64,000 bases of DNA from Conus ventricosus. Lineage: Eukaryota; Mollusca; Gastropoda; Neogastropoda; Conidae. Both the position numbers and the translations under genes were made by a program. Positions within the stretch are counted from its first letter, which is position 1. Every line of letters begins with the position of its first letter. Of this stretch, positions 10,874 through 21,774 are shown in pieces. The DNA is taken from NCBI GenBank assembly GCA_018398815.1, contig CM031601.1, positions 13,431,074-13,495,073 of the forward strand. The letters run 5' to 3'. The notes beneath the pieces are model-generated. The model saw nothing but the letters and a program-made list of their open reading frames with translations. It made no database searches and had not been told where the DNA came from.

Positions 10874-12045
10874 GTAACCTTTTCTTCTATTCATTGATGA
10901 TGGTGGTGGTGGTGGTGGTGATTATTGGAGTCTGCTGACATGGCAGATGATGTGGTAACCTTTTCTTCTATTCATTGATGGTGGTGGTGGTGGTGGTGGT
11001 GGTGATTATTGGAGTCTGCTGACATGGCAGATGATGTAACCTTTTCTTCTATTCATTGATGGTGGTGGTGGTGGTGGTGGTGATTATTGGAGTCTGCTGA
11101 CATGGCAGATGATGTGGTAACCTTTTCTTCTATTCATTGATGGTGGTGGTGGTGGTGGTGGTTATTGGAGTCTGCCGACATGGCAGATGATGTGGTAACC
11201 TTTTCTTCTATTCATTGATGGTGGTGGTGGTGGTGGTGGTGGTGGTGATTATTGGAGTCTGCCGACATGGCAGATGATGTGGTAACCTTTTCTTCTATTC
11301 ATTGATGGTGGTGATGGTGGTGGTGATTATTGGAGTCTGCTGACATGGCAGATGTGGTAACCTTTTCTTCTATTCATTGATGGTGGTGGGGGGGGTGGTG
11401 GTGGTGGTGGTGGTGGTGGTGGTGGTGGTGGTGGTGGTTATTGGAGTCTGCTGACATGGCAGATGATGTGGTAACCTTTTCTTCTATTCATTGATGGTGG
11501 TGGTGGTGGTGGTCATTATTGGAGTCTGCTGACATGGCAGATGATGTGGTAACCTTTTCTTCTATTCATTGATGGTGGTGGTGGTGGTGGTGGTGGTTAT
11601 TGGAGTCTGCTGACATGGCAGATGATGTGGTAACCTTTTCTTCTATTCATTGATGGTGGTGGTGGTGGTGGTCATTATTGGAGTCTGCTGACATGGCAGA
11701 TGATGTGGTAACCTTTCTTCTATTCATTGATGTGGTGGTGGTGATTATTGGAGTCTGCCGACATGGCAGATGATGTGGTAACCTTTTCTTCTATTCATTG
11801 ATGGTGGTGGTGGTGATTATTGGAGTCTGCCGAGATGGCAGATGATGTGGTAACCTTTTTTCTATTCATTGATGGTGGTGGTGGTGGTGGTGGTGGTTAT
11901 TGGTGTCTGCCGACATGGCAAATGATGTGGTAACCTTTTCTTCTATTCATTGATGGTGGTGGTGGTGATTATTGGAGTCTGCCGAGATGGCAGATGATGT
12001 GGTAACCTTTTCTTCTCTTCATTGAGGGTGGTGGTGGTGATGATG
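10874..12045 (+). repeat. Exon-derived minisatellite carrying duplicated splice donors
   Basis: About 14 units of roughly 70-115 bp follow the exon directly. Each holds a copy of the exon 3' end (GGAGTCTGCTGACATGGCAG, then ATGATGTG), the donor GTAACC, the following intronic CTTTTCTTCTATTCATTGAT, and a variable (GGT)n tract. The units share ACATGGCAG where the exon has ACAGGGCAA, so they spread from one early duplicate. One unit, near 11033, lacks the GTGG of the donor. Confidence 0.95.
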
Positions 12046-12389
12046 TGTTGGTCCTCAGGTTAACCTCTTTTCACTGAAGGTGATACTAGACAGGAGGGAA
12101 ATGGAAGCAGGGAGGGGGGGTCAAGGGAGTGAATCATTACAGTGAATCAAAGAAGTCCAACCACATGAGAGACGCAATCAAACACCTTTTTTCCATTTCC
12201 TTTTTTTTTTTTTAACTGTATCAGATCTTCGTTGAAAAAATGGAAAAAAGAAAGGAGTGAAAAATTAACAAAGAAAAGCAAACAAAGACCTAGTGAAAGG
12301 ACTTTTACATTATGACCAGAATGATTAAATGATATGCTTATCCTGAGAAAATCCATTTCTATGCCTCATATGCAGTCAGGTCAAGCCAC
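12046..12389. other. Intron spacer, no gene seen
   Basis: Short unique stretch, T- and A-rich, between the exon-derived array and the 57-bp array. Confidence 0.55.
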
Positions 12390-13387
12390 CTGTGTTCATC
12401 ATTTATACTGATGATGCACATTTTGAGCGCAAAAGGTTTAAACCACCTGTGTTCATCGTTTATACTGATGATGCACATTTTGAACGCAAAAGGTTTAAAC
12501 CACCTATGTTCATCGTTTATACTGATGATGCACATTTTGAACGCAAAAGGTTTAAACCACCTGTGTTCATCATTTGTACTGATGATGCACATTTTGAACG
12601 CAAAAGGTTTAAACCACCTGTGTTCATCATTTATACTGATGATGCACATTTTGAACGCAAAAGGTTTAAACCACCTGTGTTCATCATTTATACTGATGAT
12701 GCACATTTGAACGCAAAAGGTTTAAACCACCTGAGTTCATCATTTATACTGATGATGCACATTTTGAACACAAAAGGTTTAAACCACATTTGTGTTCATT
12801 TATACTGATGATGCACATTTTGAACGCAAAAGGTTTAAACCACATGTGTGTTCATTTATACTGATGATGCACATTTTGAACGCAAAAGGTTTAAACCACC
12901 TGTGTTCATCATTTATACTGATGATGCACATTTTGAACGCAAAAGGTTTAAACCACCTGTGTTCATCATTTATACTGATGATGCACATTTTGAACGCAAA
13001 AGGTTTAAACCACCTGTGTTCATCGTTTATACTGATGATGCACATTTTGAACGCAAAAGGTTTAAACCACCTGTGTTCATCGTTTATACTGATGATGCAC
13101 ATTTTGAACGCAAAAGATTTAAACCACCTGTGTTCATCATTTATACTGATGATGCACATTTTGAGCGCAAAAGGTTTAAACCACCTGTGTTCATCGTTTA
13201 TACTGATGATGCACATTTTGAACGCAAAAGGTTTAAACCACATGTGTGTTCATTTATACTGATGATGCACATTTTGAGCACAAAAGGTTTAAACCACATG
13301 TGTGTTCATTTATACTGATGATGCGCATTTTGAGCGCAAAAAGTTTAAACCACATGTGTGTTCATTTATACTGATGATGCGCATTTT
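12390..13387. repeat. 57-bp minisatellite open on both strands
   Basis: About 17 units, built on TTTATACTGATGATGCACAT and TTTGAACGCAAAAGGTTTAA. The period is 57 bp (19 codons), so a frame stays open for about 150 codons on each strand; units of 56 bp near 12790-12850 and after 13240 break the frame. No codon bias or splice evidence supports translation. Confidence 0.96.
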
Positions 13388-13449
13388 TAATCTGTAGGTG
13401 AGCAGCAGGCAAAAAAAAGAAAGAAAAGGAGTCATGTCCAAGTGTCTGC

Positions 13450-13722
13450 CAGTAAAAAGACCTGTGATGAATTTTGACCACAGACGTGGGAAGGTGGCTT
13501 GCTGCAGTAAAAGACCTGTGATGAATTTTGACCACAGACGTGGGAAGGTGGCTTGCTGCAGTAAAAAGACCTGTGATGAATTTTGACCACAGACGTGGGA
13601 AGGTGGCTTGCTGCAGTAAAAAGACCTGTGATGAATTTTGACCACAGACGTGGGAAGGTGGCTTGCTGCAGTAAAAAGACCTGTGATGAATTTTGACCAC
13701 AGAAATGGGAAGGTGGCTTGCT
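13450..13722. repeat. 55-bp minisatellite
   Basis: About five copies of a 55-bp unit containing AAAGACCTGTGATGAATTTT and CACAGACGTGGGAAGGTGGC. Near-identical units suggest recent expansion. Confidence 0.95.
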
Positions 13723-14200
13723 GCATGACTGACAGAGACCCTGGGAATCAAGGGGAGGGCACTTCCGACTTGCAGAAGGTTTTGGAAGGAGGGAATTTCT
13801 GTTGGGAGTTGAATTAGTGTGGACAACAAGAAAAATGTTCTACAGGGGGGAAAAATCTCTATAGGGATTATTTGTTTTTTGGGGGGAAGTAAATGAAATA
13901 TGAATTAGGTATTCTGCAAAACCAGTTCACATTTAAGTAAGTAATGATATGTGGATAAGATGGGATACTGGGGGGGGGGGGGGGGGGGGGGGGGGGGCGC
14001 ATCAAAACACCAAAAGAGGCAAAGATCACTGTTGATTTTTCCCCATTTCTGAACAAAGGTGTGTCAAGGTGGTGGGGTAAGACAATTCAAAGGTAAATCA
14101 GGGGTCAGGTGGCTAGAGAGCCCCATCTCTGTGAAGGTGACTGTGAATTTTCAACTGAATTAGGGGGAGTGGGGGTGGAGGGGGGGGGGTGAAAAAAAGA
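13723..14200. other. Intron spacer with poly-G tract
   Basis: No coding signal. A run of about 26 G occupies 13971-13997, and shorter G-rich stretches lie near 14164-14190. Confidence 0.6.
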
Positions 14201-14605
14201 TCTGATGTTTGTTTCCTCCCATTCCACATACACTGGCCTGCCTGTTCATTCATGGTTTTTGTTTCCTCCCATTCCACATACACTGGCCTGCCTGTTCATT
14301 CATGGTTTTTGTTTCCTCCCATTCCACATACACTGGCCTGCCTGTTCATTAATGGTTTTTGTTTCCTCCCATTCCACATACACTGGCCTGCCTGTTCATT
14401 AATGGTTTTTGTTTCCTCCCATTCCACATACACTGGCCTGCCTGTTCATTAATGGTTTTTGTTTCCTCCCATTCCACATACACTGGCCTGCCTGTTCATT
14501 AATGGTTTTTGTTTCCTCCCATTCCACATACACTGGCCTGCCTGTTCATCAATGGTTTTTGTTTCCTCCCATTCCACATACATGGCCTGCCTGTTCATTA
14601 ATGGT
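14201..14605. repeat. 50-bp minisatellite
   Basis: About eight nearly identical 50-bp units containing TTTCCTCCCATTCCACATAC and ACTGGCCTGCCTGTTCATTA. Confidence 0.96.
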
Positions 14606-14624
14606 TTTTTTTGCACTCAGGGAT

Positions 14625-15108
14625 ATCTGAATTCATTCAACAGTGCAATCAGGCAATGCTTAGGTGTCTGAATTCATTCAACCATACACTTAAAGCAATG
14701 CTTAGGCATCTGAATTCATTCAACCATACACTTAAAGCAATGCTTAGGCATCTGAATTCATTCAACCATATACTTAAGAAATGCTTAGGTATCTGAATTC
14801 ATTCCAGCCCTGATGTGGCCCTTTGCGGTCAGCTGGGCTATAAGCAACATTATCTTATCTTATCTGAATTCATTCAACCATACACTTAAAGCAATGCTTA
14901 GGCATCTGAATTCATTCAACCATACACTTAAGCAATGCTTAGGTATCTGAATTCATTCAACCATACACTTAAGCAATGCTTAGGTATCTGAATTCATTCA
15001 ACAATGCAGTCAGGCAATGCTTAGGTATCTTAATGCATTCAACAGTGCACTCAAGCAGTGCTTAGATATCTTAATTTATTCAACAGTGCACTCAAACAAT
15101 GCTTGGGC
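14625..15108. repeat. 42-bp minisatellite interrupted by a retroposon tail
   Basis: About ten units of CTGAATTCATTCAACCATAC plus ACTTAAAGCAATGCTTAGG, degrading toward the right end. A 56-bp LINE tail splits the array at 14805-14860. Confidence 0.95.
14805..14860 (+). mobile_element. Ultra-short 5'-truncated LINE 3' tail
   Basis: CAGCCCTGATGTGGCCCTTT, then GCGGTCAGCTGGGCTATAAG and CAACA followed by (TTATC)n. The same sequence is the 3' end of the LINE pseudogene at 58799-59350. It is bracketed by TATCTGAATTCATTC (14790-14804 and 14861-14875). That motif is also part of the host minisatellite, so the target duplication is likely but not independent proof. Confidence 0.8.
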
Positions 15109-15774
15109 GCCTTTGAACAGCACAAAAATCCTGCGCCAAAGCGTTGCTCAGGCAGCCAAACCAGTTTGCTGAAAGTGGTTAACTCCACTTCTGTGCAAGT
15201 CACATTTAGCAAATTTGACAGAGCTAAGAAGAAAGGAACCGTCAGTAGCGTGTTAAGGTGTTGACATCTTTGGACGTAGGCTGTGCCTTCTGCTTCAGTC
15301 AAAAAACAGTTATGAAAAACATACATTACTGTTTGAATCAGCATCGAGATTCCAAAGTGAATATGGATTTTGTTTTATGTTGCGGAACAATGTTTTATTA
15401 CAGCCTGTTGAAGTTTTTCACATCTTAGTACAGTAGCTTGAGAGACAGTTACGTTGGAAGTACCCTATCCATTCATATGGAAAAAAAGAACAATGGTTGA
15501 GTTTGTCGAAAGCGCCAAAAGTCTATGAATGCATCAGATTATGTGAACATTTTAGTAAATGTATATTACTGTACGGTCATTTAGCGTGGGTATTCATTTA
15601 CTTCGTAGTAAATTGGTTCTGAAATATTAGAGTTGAAATGAAATACCTCTTCCCTTCATCGAGTTTCTACAGATCAGCTGGTGGGAGAGACTGCTGTGGC
15701 TATGAACTCTGAAGGGTTGACAGGACTAACGAGTGGTCTTGTGTGTGTATGTGCGTGCCTGCGCCTGTTTTGAG
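15109..15774. other. Intron sequence; weak codon-like stretch at 15121-15249
   Basis: Mostly unique. A 43-codon open stretch (15121-15249) follows TTTGAACAG and is phase 0 at both ends, which would fit the gene. Its donor (GTGTTA) is poor and no homology is recognised, so it is not called as an exon. Confidence 0.5.
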
Positions 15775-16100
15775 TCTGCTGACAGATGATCAGTGAATCC
15801 AGTGTGAGAATAATGTGCTTTATTGAGTGAACTTGGTTACCTTGATGTGTTCAGATGGCTGACAGATGATCAGTGAATCCAGTGTGAGAATAATGTGCGT
15901 TGTTGAGTGACCTTGGTTACCTTGATGTGTTCAGATGGCTGACAGATGATTGGTGAAACCAGTGTGAGGATGATGTATGTGCGTTGTTGAGTGAGCTTGG
16001 TTACCTTGATGTGTTCAGACGGCTGACAGATGATCGGTGAATCCAGTGTGAGAATAATGTATGTACGTTGTTGAGTGACCTTGGTTACCTTGATGTGTTC
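15775..16100 (+). repeat. About 80-bp repeat carrying duplicated splice acceptors
   Basis: Four units of 80-85 bp, each with GCTGACAGATGATCAGTGAA and the segment TTGGTTACCTTGATGTGTTC then AGAYGG. The last unit's TTACCTTGATGTGTTCAG is the acceptor of the exon starting at 16103. Three upstream units carry the same acceptor sequence plus the first exon-like bases. Confidence 0.92.
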
Positions 16101-16102
16101 AG

Positions 16103-16165
16103 ACGGCAGCGGAGCATCCGGAGGATGGTGTGGCTGATCAGGCGACCAATCTGATTCAGAGAGAG
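16103..16165 (+). CDS. ADCY9: ADCY9-like adenylyl cyclase, 63-nt exon (C1b linker)
   Basis: A 21-codon exon reading [20 protein letters not shown] then E, with acceptor GATGTGTTCAG at 16092-16102 and a strong donor GTAAGC at 16166. It is phase 0 on both sides, exactly what is required between the preceding exon (phase 0 out) and the next (phase 0 in). The acidic, hydrophilic composition suits the poorly conserved C1b linker, so homology cannot confirm it. Its length is a multiple of three, so it could be skipped without a frame change. The acceptor has a weak polypyrimidine tract and three near-identical decoys upstream. Confidence 0.55.
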
Positions 16166-16186
16166 GTAAGCCTTCAGAGCATGTAA

Positions 16187-16246
<60 letters not shown>

Positions 16247-16355
16247 ACGCGCATGCATGCGTGTGTGCAAGCGTGTGTGTGTGTGCGTGCGTGCATGCAT
16301 GCGTATGTGTATGTGTGTGTGCATGCGCATGTGTATGTGTGTGTGTGCATGCGCG
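16187..16355. repeat. (GT)n microsatellite, imperfect 3' half
   Basis: Pure GT to about 16244, then GT mixed with GCATGC and GCGTGC steps, starting about 20 bases after the splice donor of the 16103-16165 exon. Confidence 0.97.
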
Positions 16356-17180
16356 CGAGTGGGGTGGGTGGGAGGTGGTATCTTTCTGTGAGCATGTACA
16401 TGTGTCTGAATAGTCAGTACTTGGTGAACCTCTCTGGGAAAGATTTAGAATAGAGTGATTGCCAGCAGGAATCAAAGCAAGAAATGAAAAGTTGTGTGCA
16501 GCAAGTCCACTAGACTGGTGGAAGGAACACAGGATGCCGCAGATGTATAGTCATCATGTTTGTTCTGTTCATGAAAACTGTATTACAAGGTAACGTAACT
16601 TTGATCCTTTTTCCACAGACTAAAACTGACTTGGACACATTACTTAAAGTGTACTCCAGACCTGAAAATTCTGCGTAGGATCTTCCCCAGTTTTCTGCCA
16701 ATTTGCTGTAGACATTGTTTTGTTCTTGCTTATCACAGGATCCTTCGACAGAAATACTACTTTTTCTTTCATGCAGATCTTTTTTATGCAGGACTGTATC
16801 AAAACTTTCCACATTTTCAGCTTTTGCTTTTTTTCTGTTCCTCTCCAGGAGAGCACCTATTTTCCAGACTTATTTTTGATGGCTTTGTTTTCACAACAGA
16901 GCTTACTGTTGTGGTGCTAGCACCGACAATGGTTCTATCAATCTCAATAGAAAGACTTGCTGATTGTCTTTGATTCCTTTTCTGCTTTTGAAAGCCATTG
17001 CCTGCTGTAACGTTAACTGTCACATACTCTTGGGATGTAGTCAGTTGTGTGCCACTCTTCAAGAGGGGGGACTGAACTATGATAGCCAGGGACTGGTTTT
17101 AGAAATGAGAATAGATGGCTGGATTAGTATTGGTCTACAGATTAGAAGAGACATGTGTTGTAAGATTATCTTTTATGTGA

Positions 17181-17230
<50 letters not shown>

Positions 17231-17805
17231 TGTTTTTGTTTCTAGTGACATATCTATCTTCAGACTTGCAAATGATTTATTCTGCTTTCATTACGGTGAA
17301 AATCATGTTCCACCACTGTCAGAAAATAACTGATGATTGAGGGTGAAGCTTTGGAAAATAAAACCCATAGAATTACAAGTCATGGTGATAACACTTCAAA
17401 GTTTGCCTCTATTTCAAAGGCTTCAAAGTTTGCCTCCATTTCAAAGGCTTCCATAGTGTAAAAGAAACAAAGTATAAAATGAGTCATGTTACGGAGAAGA
17501 GGGTTATCGTTCTAGTAGTGAAATCGAATTAGGAACCCTCCTCGCTACTTGTTCTCTTTCTGCCTCCATTTCCCCTCTCCTCTTCTCCTCTCTCTGTCTG
17601 TCCATCGGTCTGCCCCACTCTCTTTGTCTCTCCCTCTCTTGATTAGAATATTCACCCTCCTGACTATTTCTGTCCTGCTCCTTGTAACCTCAAAACCTTA
17701 TCTACCACACCTCCATACTCCTCCCCTTCTGTGTTGTCTCTGACAATCTTGGAGAGGGTGGGGGCATGACTGCAATGGAAGTGTTGTTGTGACAGTCATC
17801 TGTAA
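16356..17805. other. Intron sequence, no gene; (GT)n at 17181-17230
   Basis: Unique AT-rich DNA with one pure GT microsatellite and a short duplication (CAAAGTTTGCCTCYATTTCA) near 17396-17446. No conserved protein was seen in any frame. Confidence 0.55.
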
Positions 17806-18055
17806 AGGTTCATTTACCTGTGGTCGGACAAATGTTAGCAGATAGGTTCATTTACCTGTGGTCGGTCAGTTCATTTACCTGTGGTCGGTCAAGTGTTTGC
17901 AGATAGGTTCATTTACCTGTGGTCAGTCAGTTCATTTACCTGTGGTCGGTCAAATGTTAGCAGATAGGTTCATTTACCTGTGGTCGGTCAAGTGTTTGCA
18001 GATAGGTTCATTTACCTGTGGTCAGTCAATTCATTGACCTGTGGTCAGTCAAATG
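17806..18055. repeat. Compound 38/22-bp minisatellite
   Basis: About seven units of GGTTCATTTACCTGTGGTCG followed by either GTCAAATGTTAGCAGATA or a short GTCA link, so two unit lengths alternate. Confidence 0.9.
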
Positions 18056-18149
18056 TTTGAAAAACAGCAAAGGAGTTACAGAACAGGATTCCTCTTTCAT
18101 GCCCCTCCCCCAACATTCTGCTCGGCTGTCTCTCTGTGTGTTGTGTTCT

Positions 18150-19650
18150 GTAAGGTACAGGTAGAGGAATGATATATACTGTCATGTGTTATGTAAGGTA
18201 CAGGTAGAGGAATGATTTATACTGTGTTGTGTGCTGTAAGGTACAGGTAGAGGAATGTTATATAGTGTGTTGTGTCATGTAAGGTACAGGTGGAGGAATG
18301 ATATATACTGTTATGTGTGCTGTAAGGTACAGGTAGAGGAATGATATATACTGTGTTGTGTTATGTAAGGTACAGATAGAGGAATGATATATACTGTTAT
18401 GGCGCCAAACCGTATTGTGTGTTGTGTTATGTAAGGTACAGGTGGAGGAATGATATATACTGTGTTGGTTATGTAAGGTACAGGTGGAGGAATGATATAT
18501 ACTGTGTTGTGTTATGTAAGGTACAGGTGGAGGAATATATATACTGTGTTGTGTTATGTAAGGTACAGGTAGAGGAATGATATATACTGTGTTGTGTTAT
18601 GTAAGGTACAGGTGGAGGAATGATATATACTGTGTTGTGTTATGTAAGGTACAGGTGGAGGAATGATATATACTGTGTTGTGTGATGTAAGGTACAGGTG
18701 GAGGAATGATATATACAGTGTTGTATGGTGTAAGGTACAGGTAGAGGAATGATATATACTGGTATGTGTGATGTAAGGTACAGGTGGAGGAATGATATAT
18801 ACTGTGTTGTGTGATGTACAGGTGGAGGAATGATATATACTGGTATGTGTGTGTAAGGTACAGGTGGAGGAATGATATATACTGTGTTGTGTGGATGTAA
18901 GGTACAGGTGGAGGAATGATATATACTGTGTTGTGTGATGTACAGGTGGAGGAATGATATATACTGTGTTGTGTTATGTAAGGTACAGGTGGAGGAATGA
19001 TATATACTGTGTTGTGTGATGTAAGGTACAGGTGGAGGAATGATATATACTTCAGTTGTTGTATGGTGTAGGTACAGGTAGAGGAATGATATATACTGGT
19101 ATGTGTGATGTAAGGTACAGGTGGAGGAATGATATATACTGTGTTGTGTGATGTACAGTGGAGGATGATATATACTGTGTTGTGTGGTGTAAGGTACAGG
19201 TGGAGGAATGATATATACTGTGTTGTGTGATGTACAGGTGGAGGAATGATATATACTGTGTTGTGTGTGTAAGGTACAGGTGGAGGAATGATATAACTGT
19301 GTTGTGTGATGTACAGGTGGAGGAATGATATGTACTGTGTTGTGTGGTGTAAGGTACAGGTGGAGGAATGATATATACTGGTATGTGTGATGTAAGGTAC
19401 AGGTGGAGGAATGATATATACTGTGTTGTGTGATGTACAGTGAGGAATGATATATACTGTGTTGTGTGGTGTAGGTACAGGTGAGGAATGATATATACTG
19501 TGTTGTGTGATGTGATGTACAGTGGAGGAATGATATGTACTGTTGTGTGATGTAAAGTACAGGTGGGGATGAATATACTGTGTGTGTGGTGTAAGTACAG
19601 GTGGAGGAATGAATAATACTGTGTTTGTGATGACAGGTGGGGAATGATAT
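18150..19650. repeat. 43-bp minisatellite rich in donor-like sites
   Basis: About 35 units of GTAAGGTACAGGTGGAGGAA and TGATATATACTGTGTTGTGT; some units lack the GTAAG part (about 29 bp). Each full unit contains GTAAGG and AGGTACAG, both resembling 5' splice sites. The array ends about 140 bases before the exon at 19793. Confidence 0.96.
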
Positions 19651-19792
19651 ACGTTACGGTGCCAGACTTGTCGCAGCATGTCATCCATGTGTTGCTGGTG
19701 TGCTATGCATTTTCTCTTGTCTGGTGTGGTTCCCAGTCCCCATGTTTACCATCAGAGAAGAGGGAACAAATCAAGTGTGCTGTACTTTGCAG

Positions 19793-19889
19793 AACTCCGT
19801 CAATGGCATGTCCCCTGCCACTTTGTTGTCACGTCGTGTCAGCTCCGGCTACCTGGAGGGGGCAGACACCGACAAGATGGATGACAAAG
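19793..19889 (+). CDS. ADCY9: ADCY9-like adenylyl cyclase, internal exon (C1b linker)
   Basis: A 97-nt exon after CTGTACTTTGCAG and before a strong donor (AAAG/GTATGT at 19890), phase 0 in and phase 1 out. The frame begins NSVNGMSPATLLSRRVSS and ends GADTDKMDDK. Ser/Arg- and Asp/Lys-rich composition suits the C1b regulatory linker, and SRRVSS resembles a basophilic kinase site (inference only). The phases match the preceding exon's phase 0 and the next exon's phase 1 entry. The acceptor tract is modest, and C1b diverges too fast for firm homology. Confidence 0.57.
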
Positions 19890-20650
19890 GTATGTCCCAG
19901 GGAGGGGGGTATGTGTGTGCCTTGCGTGTGTGTGTGTGTGTGTGTGTGTCTGCACATAATCATGCATGTAGGATTGGCTCCAAGTTCATAACGCTGCAGC
20001 TTTTTCACCCCCCCCCCCCCCCCCCCCCCACCCATGTCATGCTCGCACCAAAGCATTATTCAATGTGGGTTTGTGTTTCATTGTGTGGGGTATTTCTTTT
20101 GTTGTTTGTTGGGGTTACTTTTTTTATATTTTTTTTACGGTATTGTACATGATGTTAATACATGTATGATTTGTTCAAAACTAAATTTTAACCTTTTTGA
20201 TCCTGTTTGAAATTAAATACTGGTTGTTGTTGTTGTTGTTTTTTGTTGTTGTAATTTTTGAATGATGTATCAAATCTGCAATTTATGAGTACATCTGACA
20301 GCAAGGGACCGAAGCAGAATTTGTTGCTTCTTTTTTTCTGGTTGATGCTCTAGATGTGTTGCACAAAGAAAATATTTGACCAGCATGCATTAAAGTAGAC
20401 ATAGCAGTAAGGAGACTTGTGAACTTCAGTTTAATGAGAAGGGGAGGGAGGGGGGGGTATGCAGATTACAAGGGGCAGACGTTGGTGTGGCATCAGCTTC
20501 TTTCCCTGTGAGGCTTTGACTTCCGTTGGATGAAGATGTGGGGGGGGGGGGGGGGGGGGGGGGGGGAGATGGATGGGTGGTGTTGGCTGACATCTCGAAA
20601 GGACCTGGAACCAGTCAGGAAATGTTCACTGGATCCGTCATTCCATGCTT

Positions 20651-20652
<2 letters not shown>
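19890..20652. other. Intron sequence with GT, C and G runs
   Basis: (GT)n near 19925-19950, a C run at about 20010-20029 and a G run at about 20539-20567. No coding signal. Confidence 0.6.
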
Positions 20653-20681
<29 letters not shown>

Positions 20682-20692
20682 ACAGGTGAAAT
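20653..20692 (+). promoter_or_regulatory. (CTG)n followed by candidate recursive splice site
   Basis: About nine CTG repeats end in CTACAG at 20685, directly followed by GTGAAA from 20686. The juxtaposed acceptor and donor on the gene strand resemble a ratchet point in the intron between the 19793 and 27072 exons. The CTG tract is only half pyrimidine-suitable, so this is weaker than the site at 28572. Confidence 0.22.
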
Positions 20693-20929
20693 GACTGCTA
20701 GAATAAGACTTCCATCTTTATTGACACATCAAAGAACTTTTTGTCTTTGATTATTCATAGTGATAAATATGAACAGCTTCAGTTGAGGTATCCTACTCAT
20801 GATTTCCCTGAAATAAAGTTTGTTGGGTTTTTTTGTGTTTTTTTTTAAGGTGGAAAGAGAGTGGGGAGGGGGGGGGAGGAGGTGCTGGCTGGGTCAAGGA
20901 TGTCTTTTTCAGTGAGGTGTTTTTCCTTG

Positions 20930-21308
20930 GATTATTGAAGAAGCTGTCTGTTGCTGTGGCAGTGGAAGATTATTGAAGAAGCTGTCTGTTGCTGTGGCAG
21001 TGGAGGATTATTGAAGAAGCTGTCTGTTGCTGCGGCAGTGGAGGATTATTGAAGAAGCCGTCTGTCGCTGTGGCAGTGGAGGATTATTGAAGAAGCTGTC
21101 TGTTGCTGTGGCAGTGGAGGATTATTGAAGAAGCTGTCTGTTGCTGTGGCAGTGGAAGATTATTGAAGAAGCTGTCTGTTGCTGCAGCAGTGGAGATTAT
21201 TGAAGAGGCTGTCTGTTGCTGTGGCAGTGGAAGATTTTTGAAGAAGCTGTCTGTTGCTGTGGCAGTGGAGGATTATTGAAGAAGCTGTCTGTTGCTGCGG
21301 CAGTGGAG
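20930..21308. repeat. 38-bp minisatellite
   Basis: About ten units of GGATTATTGAAGAAGCTGTC and TGTTGCTGTGGCAGTGGA. Confidence 0.96.
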
Positions 21309-21774
21309 CAGAAGATGCTTCTGAACGTGTAAAGTGCCACTTCCCAGATTTTCCTGGCTATGACTCATAATCAGAACAGGCTTGATGATCAGAAAGGGCT
21401 GGAAACAAGGTGCCGTTCCACCTGTAATCTGTAGCATAGTTCAGACGTGTCACTTGAGGTTGGTTGTTTGGTTGTTGTTTTTCTGAGGAAACTAGCACTT
21501 GTTTATGTTGGACCCATGCAGTAACATACAACTGAAAAACTGAACAAACAAACAAAACAAACAAAAATAGGGAAAAGCTAGAAGCATACATGGTGAAATG
21601 TGTGCTGTAGGGTACATCCTTGACACTCCTCATTCATCCTGTTGTGGTTTAATGAATGAGCTAAGACAGTATTCGTCCTGTTGTGGTTTAATGAATGAGC
21701 TAAGACAGTAAGCATTTGTCAATGTGTATTGTTTCCTTTTTTCTTCTTATTTTTTCTGTTTTCCTCTGCTTTAT
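21309..21774. other. Intron spacer, short direct duplication
   Basis: No gene. A segment containing CCTGTTGTGGTTTAATGAAT and GAGCTAAGACAGTA occurs twice between about 21637 and 21711. Confidence 0.6.

Noticed and set aside
12390..13387. CRISPR-like array
   Set aside because: Units are contiguous tandem copies with no unique spacers, and the DNA is from an animal. The same applies to every other array here.
18597..19688. A 363-codon minus-strand frame rich in His, Ser, Thr and Tyr
   Set aside because: It is the reverse strand of the 43-bp minisatellite with no coding context.
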